Below are positions 55,830 to 64,000 of a stretch of DNA of 64,000 nucleotides, in pieces (positions within the stretch are counted from its first letter, which is position 1; every line of letters begins with the position of its first letter). Under the pieces are notes generated by a model. The model worked only from the letters and a program-made list of their open reading frames with translations. It was not told the DNA's origin and did not search any database. The DNA comes from Neoscytalidium dimidiatum (Eukaryota > Ascomycota > Dothideomycetes > Botryosphaeriales > Botryosphaeriaceae). Position numbers and translations under genes: made by a program. The stretch is from NCBI GenBank assembly GCA_037367355.1, contig CM074695.1, forward strand, positions 558,001 to 622,000, written 5' to 3'.

Positions 55830-58800
55830 CCGCGTGTGTGTGGAAAGGCTGGTAGTGGTTAGACTAAGGACGTGTGATGGAAGTGATGAGGTCGAGACGC
55901 GGAGTGGCCGGATCAAAACTCTACATGTTGAGCTTATCTGGAAGGCTTAAGTATAAGTGATGCAGAGCGCGGTCATGAGTCGAGCAGATGCTCAGATGGC
56001 CGTGGAGGATTTTAGGGAATATCAGCTGGCCGTGGCTATTCTGCCGGGTGGTGGTACAGCTTGCTGCAGACGCGGGCTGCATCAGCCAAAGATTGCGAAG
56101 CAACTCTGCCGTGTGCTCTAGGTGAAGGATCTTGTCCCTATCAGTGCTTAGCATTCCAGGTGAGGAAAGGCAGAAGGACTGTTTCATCAGGAAAAGCTAA
56201 GGACTACACAGGGCGATGATGCATGTAATATTGTTGGCGGCCGGATATCTTGAACAGGGAGAGAGCACATCAAGCGAGAGTGCGGTAGAACGGCTTACGA
56301 ATGTTTGCGATGTGACCAGCTGCATAGAACGTGCATGGCGGAGGATGAGGTCATGTCGCCCTTCCACTTGCTCCTGGAGGGTCCCAGTATCGATGTTCCT
56401 TCCCTCAGTGAGTTCTCCACCTCAGCTATGCCAGGACATCCTGAAGACCCAAATGGTGCACTCAATGAGATCTTAGAAAGCCTGTCAGCGCGGGATGGAC
56501 CGTAGTGGCTCAATGCCATAATGTCTCATGCTCCCTAGACATGTGCTTCGGACATCATCCGCAGCAGGAACGAATGATACTCTGGAGGAATCGTTCCCCT
56601 GGAGTATTTCTGGATTGGCTGGGCATCGAAGGAACACCATTCAGCAGAGACTACTGCAAGTGCTCGGGGATCTGCCGAATATAGTTAAGGTGCCGCCGTG
56701 TCGCTGGGGGAGGGCGATCATTGGGTTAGCGTTGGGGCGCGTGCTCAGGGCTGCCGGGGATGGTTTAAGCTTTTTCTCTTTTTCTTTTTTGCATATACTC
56801 ATGCCAGTAAGCTAAGGCCTGAGTTTATTAAGATGTGGGTCCATGTTTTAGCATAGTCTGGTGGCGTTGCATTGTAGGGCCTTTGGAGAGCTTGGCTAAA
56901 TTTTGGTCCCTGCTCATATTGAGTGTGCCATGTCTCCCACCCTCAGCAACACTGTAACTTGGTGTCATCAAGGCACATATTCCATCTCTCTCTCGGTACA
57001 TGGGGCAGGCTTGCGCCAAGAACAGTCTGACTCAGGCGGCCGAGCATCATGGTGGCATAATTCTCTAGAAAGGAAGGTCGTAACCCTGTGCGATCCAATG
57101 TGGCCTTAGCAAAGTCGAATAGTCTACCTAAAGGCGTACGTGGCATGTGCTCTGCGAATGGAATTTGGTGGTGGCTTACGACGCAGACAAATTGACAGGC
57201 AAGGTTTACAAAAGATGTGATGGATCGCCGGAGGACCTCTGCCAAGCGATGGCGTACCGCCTGAGCCACTTGAAGAAGCGTGATCACTTTGCTCTTCGAT
57301 GGCGTCATGAGCCTCTGCGTACAAAAGCGTGCGAGAGAATGGTGCTCGTTGCTTTGTTCTGCGTAATATATTTTAGAACAGCGATGCGCACTAGTCGTTG
57401 CTTTTTCTGTTTTGAAGTAAAATCCGCCCTGTCAGAGACACTGTCTTGAACAGTATTAAGGACTTGGTTTGCCTGAATACCCAGAGTCGTGACTGCGGGC
57501 CCATAAAATCAGTAAGCCTCGTACTGAAGAATCAATGCCGACAAGTTCTTGTGGAGAGCCGCATAGCCGTGAAGAGTTTGAGTTTCTTCTCTCTGTGGGC
57601 TCCGAGCCGAAAGATATGCGGTCTTGACTCATTCAGTGGAGGTAATCTACAGGGCAATGCATCTTCGTGAACCATCACGGCATGGGAGTTGTTAGTGCCA
57701 GTCTGAAGATACTGTCCGCTGTAACAGTAGGTGGAGAAGCAGCGTTACGTCGAGCCACGAGGACAGCACAGGGTGAAAGGCACCAAAAAGGGAGCTTGGC
57801 AGAGATTGTCAGACTGTGTCAGCATTAGTGCCTTCCGCAATTGGCAGCTGGGCAGTTGGCACATTCGATTCATCATGAGGGAGTTCGGAAGCGGGGGAGG
57901 AGAGTCGGCCATCACCAGCATCGCTCACTCTTCATGCCGAGACTGAGACCTGGCTGGCAGACGAATGATGTTCAGGTGGCACTCCGTGCTGCTGTCGAGT
58001 CGTCCAGTAACGGAGTGGCTGGCATCAGTAGCCCAATAGAGAGTGGTTGTAGGATCTGCTGACGAGATGGGGGCGGTGGGTTGCTATAGGCTGTCGTACG
58101 GCTCTGAAAAAGCACCCCCGCTTTTTGTCTCAATTGTCGACTCTGGCCGATAGGCTTGTTGAAATTGGAACACTGCACACAGTTCTGCAAGCGGCTCATT
58201 CGGGACTGAGTAACACAGGCCGTGGTAACCGGCAATGGCATATGCGACTCGGTGCATCATATCTTGTGGTAAACAAGTCGGGATGAGCGTTCCGATGTTT
58301 CAACTCGCTGCTGACCCGTCGTTAAGCTTGTAAGGTGGTGATTGTGAGGGAGGAAGAGAACCAACGGATGAAATCCTATGTAGCGCTCATGGACTTTCGA
58401 ATGATGTGGAATTCGTGGTGTTTAGACGTGATGGTGGATGTTGTCGTGGGATGTCTGGGCTAAACGAGTAGCAGGAGCCATAGAATGGAGGCGGCTCCGG
58501 TCGCACTTGAGCATTGGTTTCATCTGTCGCTGTGCTGTGTATTGCAAGAACGGCATTAAATTTCGTGGCCGCTGGTCAGGTACAACAACGCTGCAGATTA
58601 GCGCGAAAGCGGCCATCCTACAGTGTCGGGTATCCGAACGAGATGCGCGTATGAACAGCAGCAGTCCCTTGCATACGAATATTCTTGATATACTTAAAGG
58701 AAAAGTACGCTATCAATCTCCCTTCAGGCTTTAGGAAAACCCTTACCGTTGCCAATCCTCTAAGACCATTCATTGTTGCTGAAGCCAAGCCCCGCATTCG

Positions 58801-59104
58801 CATTCGTATCTAGTCTCATCTCCTGTGTTTCTCGGCATGGCACCGGAAGACTCTAAATGGATAAATATCAGTACCCTTGTGAAGTTCAAGCTCGTAGACC
58901 TCACAAGTTGACAAAAACGACACACAGGCACCGCCGGGATCAGCCCCTCCAACCGCGGTAACTACCAATTGCGGGGTCCATTGAGCCACATCCTCGGACC
59001 ACCTCGTCCCCAACCACAAACCCGTCACCAGCATATGCTAAAAATGCAGCCCCAGCGCCAGGGCGAATTGATGCACGCACACAAGGCCCCACCGTGAACC
59101 AACA
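55830..59104. other. Gene-poor stretch
   Basis: About 3.3 kb with only short frames (at most about 120 codons) in all six readings and no motif I recognise. The left edge is the glucanase promoter and the right edge the acyl-CoA dehydrogenase promoter. Confidence 0.5.
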
Positions 59105-60464
59105 ATGGCCGATTCCAGCAAAGACAGCAACACCACCAGCACCAACCTCGCGCCATGGAGCGAGCCGGCCTGGCACCACACGCTGAAATCGCCCTACTAC
59201 GACGCCACGCACCGCGCCCTGCGCGACCACCTGCGCGCCTACTACGACACGCAGATCCTGCCGTACGCGCTGGACTGGGAAGCGGCGGGCTCGGTGCCGC
59301 GCGCCGTCGCCCTGCAGCACGCGGCGTCGGGGCTGGCCTTCGCGGACGTGCCGGCGGCGTACCGGCCGGGCTCGACGCCCGCCGGGCCCGCGGGCATCCC
59401 CGTCGCCGAGCTCGACGCCTTCCACCTGCTGGTGATGACGGACGAGGGCGCGCGCGTCGAGGGCGGCGTGGGCGTCGCGCTGGCCGGCGCGTCCGTCATC
59501 GGCGCGCCGCCCGTCGTCCGCTGGGGCTCCGAGGCCCAGCGCCGCCGCTGGCTGCCCGGCCTGTTCGACTGGTCCACCTCCTTCTGCCTGGGCGTCACCG
59601 AGCCCGCCGGCGGCTCCGACGTCAGCGCCGTCCGGACGACCGCCGCGAGGACGCCCGACGGCCGCTTTTACGTCGTGAACGGGCACAAGAAGTGGATTAC
59701 GGGCACGCCGTGGGCTACGCACATGACGACGGCCGTGCGGACGGGCGGCCCTGGCATGGGAGGCATCTCTGTGCTGGTCATTCCGACCGACGCGCCGGGC
59801 TTCTCGTGGCGCAGGATCGAGAACAGTGGGCAGAAGGCCGGGGGCGCGTCGTGGGTGGAGCTGGACGAGGTGAAGGTGCCGGTGGAGAATCTGATCGGCC
59901 GCGAGAATGAGGGGTTCAAGATCATCATGACGAACTTCAATAAGGAGAGGTATATTATGGCGGTGGGGTGCAACCGGAAGGCCAGGACGTGCTTGTCGCA
60001 CGCCTTTGCGTACGCGCACAAACGCGAGACGTTTGGCAAGCCGCTCATCAGCCACCAGATCATCCGGCACAAGATCTCAAACATCGCGCAGGAGGTGGAA
60101 AGTCACTGGGCCTGGCTGGAGCAGATTGCCTACCACGTTCAACATTCGGAGAAGAAGTTGGATGACCCCGAGATTGCTGGCAGGATTGCGCTTGCTAAGG
60201 TCCGAGGCGGGAGGCTGCTGGAGATGGCGAATAGGGAGGCTCAGCAGGTATTTGGCGGCGCTGGTTACCAGAAGGGTGGGGTTGGTGCAACTGTGGAACA
60301 GATCAGTCGAGATTTGAGGATGATGGTAGTTGGTGAGTATCTCATGACCACTGGTGATTGTGATACTGATATTGCTTGCAGGTGGTGGCAGTGAGGAAAT
60401 TCTGGCAGATCTGGCTGTAAGACAGGAGACTGCACTTGCTAGAAAGAAAGGATGGAAGCTGTGA
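59105..60464 (+). CDS. Acyl-CoA dehydrogenase family protein
   Basis: FAD enzyme that oxidises acyl-CoA thioesters, normally in beta-oxidation or branched-chain catabolism; exact substrate unclear. Exons 59105-60332 and 60382-60464, intron 49 nt; 436 aa. N-terminal helical domain, then the middle domain with CLGVTEPAGGSDVS (FAD/substrate-binding signature) and NGHKKWITG, and a C-terminal helical domain with KRETFGKPLISHQIIRHKI and QQVFGGAGYQKGG. The second exon completes VVGGGSEEIL. The Y-E-G-T motif carrying the catalytic Glu in short/medium-chain enzymes is GGGS here, so the base may lie elsewhere, as in the long-chain group. No clear targeting signal. The 5' half is extremely GC-rich at third positions. 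Confidence 0.93.
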
Positions 60465-60701
60465 GAGGTTTCAGTTCATTAGTTGTGCAGGATGAAGCTG
60501 CAGATACGGGCAGCCCGCCTTGAATCTGTAGAGTAAGGTATATAATGGCGGCTTTAACGTTTCTTAGAAAAAGCATGACCGGGAAATTCTGATTTGGCAG
60601 GCGTTGTGGGGAGTGGGGATAATAGGAATGTTGGATTTCTGGAGTTCTCGCGAAAGGGGACCCGCATGGAATGCCATGTTATGTTAATAGTTCTACTGGC
60701 A

Positions 60702-61198
60702 CTATGCACTACTCGCGCCTGGCTTTTCAATTTTCTGGCCGTCGTCAATGAGCATGTATTCGTCGCCAACCATCATCTTCATCTGGCTCTCGTCCATGAA
60801 GTTGTCATGGTCGGACGAAAGAGCATGAGATTCTTTGTCGTAGAGAAACTTGGCGAAACTCAGGTAGTCAGGGAAGACAAAGGTGCAGATGGCGTCGTAG
60901 TCCAGCAACTGAGCCTTTCCTTTCATAATGTCCTGAGTGACGGTGCGATCGTGCTGGAGATGAAAGGTCTGGGGGTGGAGGATGAGTGGAGAGGCTATGC
61001 ACAGATACGACGACGTACCAAGGAGTAGGTGATGATCTTGTGCTTCAGAAGTACCGGAGCGGCCATCTCGGCGTGGCGCTTGGTGTAATGATCGACAAAC
61101 GCCTGGTCGGAGATGCCGTCCTTCTTCTTGATCATGATGGTAACCTTGGTAACCTTGCGGAAGCCCGTGGTATTGGGATATCCGGCTTCGAGCACCAT
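60702..61198 (-). CDS. EthD-domain protein (dimeric alpha-beta barrel)
   Basis: Small protein of the EthD/ferredoxin-like barrel fold; relatives include a bacterial ether-degradation accessory protein and fungal polyketide-associated enzymes. Exons 61019-61198 and 60702-60968, intron 50 nt; 148 aa. The first exon reads KVTIMIKKKDGISDQAFVDHYTKRHAEMAAPVL, with the typical HxxxHA-like histidines (HYTKRHAEM); the second carries DYDAICTFVFPDYLSF and a C-terminal MKMMVGDEYMLID. Length and layout fit a single EthD domain. Function unknown. Divergent from STE23. Confidence 0.87.
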
Positions 61199-61738
61199 GG
61201 CTGTTTGTGTTCGTGGCCTAAGCCAACAGGCAGCAGCGGGGCAGGCAACAGCGTGGCAGGCAGAGATGCTGACGGCGGGGACGTGAGAGTGACGATAGGA
61301 CGGACGGAGGGACGAAAGCTAGTCACAGCCGCGGCGATGGCGCGCGTCGCGGGATCGGCAGATCGCCGGGTAGGTTCGTGTGCGTGTGTGTGGGTGGAGA
61401 GCGTGCGGCGATGCGGACTGGCTTGCTGGCTTGGGGCATGCAGAGCGCGGGAGCTGGCATTCGCCCCGTCTGCGAGTGGCCCACTGGTCCCTCCAAAACA
61501 CTCGCCGGCACCTTGATGGATAGGGCTCTTCAGCATTCCTGCCCAGCCCAAAGCCAATTGCTCCAGAGTCAACCTAGGCCCAGATTCCGGCGCCGCATAC
61601 TTCCGTCAGCGCCCAAACCAGGCCTGCTCCAGCTCCTGCGTGGCCTGCTAACCGCCCGGCCCCAGCTCAAAGAGCACACGTTGAGCGCGAGCTTGTCATT
61701 GTCCCCACGCAGGCACGAGCTCCGCGCGCGAGCTGCGT
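61199..61738. promoter_or_regulatory. Divergent promoter region EthD gene / STE23
   Basis: 540 nt between divergent starts (if STE23 begins at 61739). Contains a GTGT-rich stretch near 61377-61394. No ORF supported on its own, although frames through it are open because of its GC content. Confidence 0.4.
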
Positions 61739-64000
61739 ATGTCATCAGCCCTCCTCCGACCGCGTCTGCACCGCCTGGAGCATGCCTACCGTCTAGCCCG
61801 CCCAGGACACGCCAGCACTCTCCCTCGCCACTGCCCACGGAGCTACAGTCGCCGCTGTTTGTCCGTCCGCGGCCTCGCCCTTAACACGACACCACCGCCG
61901 CTAAGGCCTGACGTGCTTCAGACAAATTACCACGCCAAAGCACTCCCGCGCCGACCGCTACCGCGACTGACCTCTCTCCTCCGCAACCGCCGTCCATACT
62001 CGTCCGCAATGGCTGAGCTGGTCAACACTCGCGAGGCGTTCCCCCAACGCTTGACCGAGAACATGGAGCGCCCTGCGCTCGACGACCGCACCTATCGCGT
62101 CATCCGCCTGCCGAACAAGCTCGAGGCCCTGCTGATCCATGATCCGGACACCGACAAAGTGAGCGCGGCCATGGACGTCAACGTGGGCAGCTTCAGCGAT
62201 GCCGACGACATGCCCGGCATGGCCCACGCCGTGGAACACCTCCTGTTCATGGGCACAAAGAAGGTCAGTTGGAACTTCCGGAAGAGGGCGCATCTGCCGA
62301 TTGTCTCTGCGCCGCGCCGCACCTGGCCTGAGACCGCAGCCGTAGCGCGCACGAGGAGCCCGCGCAGCCGGTTGCGAGACACCTGGAAGCCTGCTAACCC
62401 ATTCGCCGCCCGCAGTACCCCAAGGAAAACGCGTACAACCAGTACCTCACGGCCCACTCCGGTCACTCAAACGCCTTCACTGCCTCCACCTCGACCAATT
62501 ACTATTTCGAAGTCGCTGCACAGTCCAAAACCCCGCCCGCAAGCGAGAATTCGTCAGCAACTAGCAGCCGAGTGGACCTCTCCACAAGGAACGGCTCGCC
62601 CTTGTACGGAGCCCTGGACAGATTCGCACAGTTCTTTGTCGAGCCGTTATTCCTTGAAGAGACGTTGGACAGAGAGCTGAAGGCCGTGGATTCGGAAAAC
62701 AAGAAGAACTTGCAGAGCGACACGTGGAGATTACATCAGCTCAACAAGACTCTCTCGAACCCTAAGCATCCTTTCTGCCATTTCTCCACCGGCAGCTACA
62801 AGACCCTCCATGACGATCCTCTGGCCCGCGGAGTCAAGATCAGGGATGAATTCATTAAGTTTTACGAGAAAAATTATTCGGCGAATCGCATGAAGCTTGT
62901 CGTCTTGGGTCGCGAGGGCCTTGACGAGCTGGAGTCATGGGTATCGGAGCTGTTTTCAGAGGTCAAGAACAAGGATCTTCCTCGGAATCGCTGGGATGGT
63001 GTTCAGCCCTTTACCGAAAAAGAGCTTCTCACGCAGATTTTCGCCAAACCAGTGTTTGACATGCGGAACCTTGACCTCTATTTCCCTTACCGTGACGAGG
63101 AGGAACTCTATGAGTCGCAGCCTGGTCGCTATCTCAGCCATTTGATTGGTCATGAGGGGCCGGGCAGCATTTTGGCTTACATCAAAGCAAAGGGATGGGC
63201 GAATGGTTTGGGTGCCGGTCCGGTGCCCCTCTGCCCAGGCTCCGCTTTCTTCAGCATTTCCGTTCGTTTGACCGAGGACGGCCTTAAGAATTACAAAGAA
63301 GTTGTTAAGACCATCTTCCAGTACATTGCGATGCTAAACGAACATGAGCCAAAGGAATGGATTTTTGAGGAGATGAAACGTATGAGTGAGGTGGACTTCC
63401 GCTTCAAACAAAAGAGTCCGGCTAGCAGCACTGCAAGCTCGCTCAGCGGCATTATGCAAAAGCCTTACAAGCGGGACCATCTCTTAAGCGGGCCCGCTCT
63501 CATCCGTAAATTCAACCCCGAGGCTATCAAGGCAGGACTTGCTTGTTTGAGGCCCGACAATTTCCGCATGACTATCGTCAGCCAAGAGGTCCCTGGTGAG
63601 TGGGACCAGAGGGAAAAGTGGTATGGAACCGAATACAAGTACGAGAAGATCCCGCAGGATTTCCTCGGAGAGATCCAGAGCGCGGCGAAGAGCAGTGCGT
63701 CTGCACGCCCATCAGAACTTCATCTCCCGCACAAGAACGAATTCATTCCAACGCGGCTTGAGGTCGAAAGGAAAGAGGTTGATGAGCCATTAATCGCACC
63801 CAAGCTGATTCGCAACGATGGTAAGGTTCGCCTCTGGTATAAGAAGGATGACCGCTTCTGGGTGCCGAAGGCAAACGTGCATGTCACTCTCCGGACTCCT
63901 CTTGTCACGTCTACTCCTCAAGCTGCTGTCATGGCTCTCCTATACAAAGACTTGGTCGAAGATTCCTTGGTAGAGTATTCTTACGACGCCGAGCTTGCGG
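61739..64000 (+). CDS. STE23: Insulinase-family metalloprotease (STE23/insulin-degrading enzyme), partial
   Basis: M16 zinc protease; yeast Ste23 trims a-factor and degrades small peptides. Exons 61739-62263 and 62416-64000, intron 152 nt; the gene runs off the window, so only the first about 700 residues are seen. The inverted zinc motif HAVEH is at 163-167, followed by LLFMGTKK, then after splicing YPKENAYNQYLTAHSGHSNAFTA, all as in the family. The downstream zinc-ligand Glu lies in the ELKAVDSENKKN helix. Start choice: ATG 61739 adds a 90-residue Arg-rich, acid-poor leader resembling a mitochondrial presequence; ATG 62009 (AELVNTREAF) gives the usual cytosolic N-terminus. Both are in frame with no stop between. 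Confidence 0.93.

Noticed and set aside
58940..60070. 376-codon minus-strand frame
   Set aside because: Antisense shadow of the GC-rich acyl-CoA dehydrogenase exon; Arg/Ala/Pro-rich with no domain.

Overview
This window is nuclear DNA from a filamentous ascomycete (Pezizomycotina, possibly Dothideomycetes). Genes are separate and monocistronic. Most carry 47-110 nt GT-AG introns with CTAAC/CTGAC-like branch points close to the acceptor. The gene set (NOB1, NOP10, LCL2, GLC8, a class II eIF4E, APC8, ERG20, a Rad9/Crb2 checkpoint protein, STE23) is typical of that group. Exon boundaries below were read by hand from splice signals and frame continuity, with no transcript evidence.

Layout. 0-2.8 kb: no gene seen. 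2.8-7.2 kb: divergent pair GLC8 (protein phosphatase 1 regulator) and a 4EHP-type cap-binding protein. 8.0-12.9 kb: a large Ulp2-type SUMO protease. 12.9-26.4 kb: a 13.5 kb stretch with no convincing intact gene, holding a probably decayed minus-strand gene (about 22.4-23.8 kb) and one unassigned long ORF (24.6-25.3 kb). 26.4-32.1 kb: compact housekeeping block, NOB1 (18S rRNA maturation), NOP10 (H/ACA snoRNP), LCL2 (ER), a PQ-loop membrane protein and a gamma-glutamylcyclotransferase-like protein. 32.7-37.9 kb: Rad9/Crb2-like DNA-damage mediator with Tudor and BRCT regions. 38.3-42.6 kb: EthA-like Baeyer-Villiger monooxygenase followed by an alpha/beta hydrolase. 43.7-47.3 kb: divergent pair APC8/CDC23 and ERG20. 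48.1-52.7 kb: a protein kinase spliced in phase to a C-terminal double LIM domain, tail to tail with a ferric reductase that lacks its FAD/NADPH half. 54.1-55.8 kb: secreted GH5 exo-beta-1,3-glucanase. 59.1-64.0 kb: acyl-CoA dehydrogenase, EthD-domain protein, and STE23/insulinase running off the right edge.

Most genes are unrelated housekeeping functions. NOB1 and NOP10 both serve ribosome biogenesis. The monooxygenase and hydrolase could act in sequence (ketone to ester, then ester cleavage). The two most unusual loci are the kinase-LIM gene and NOP10. At NOP10 a second acceptor 11 nt downstream of the normal one would open a 97-codon reading frame with strongly coding-like codon use.
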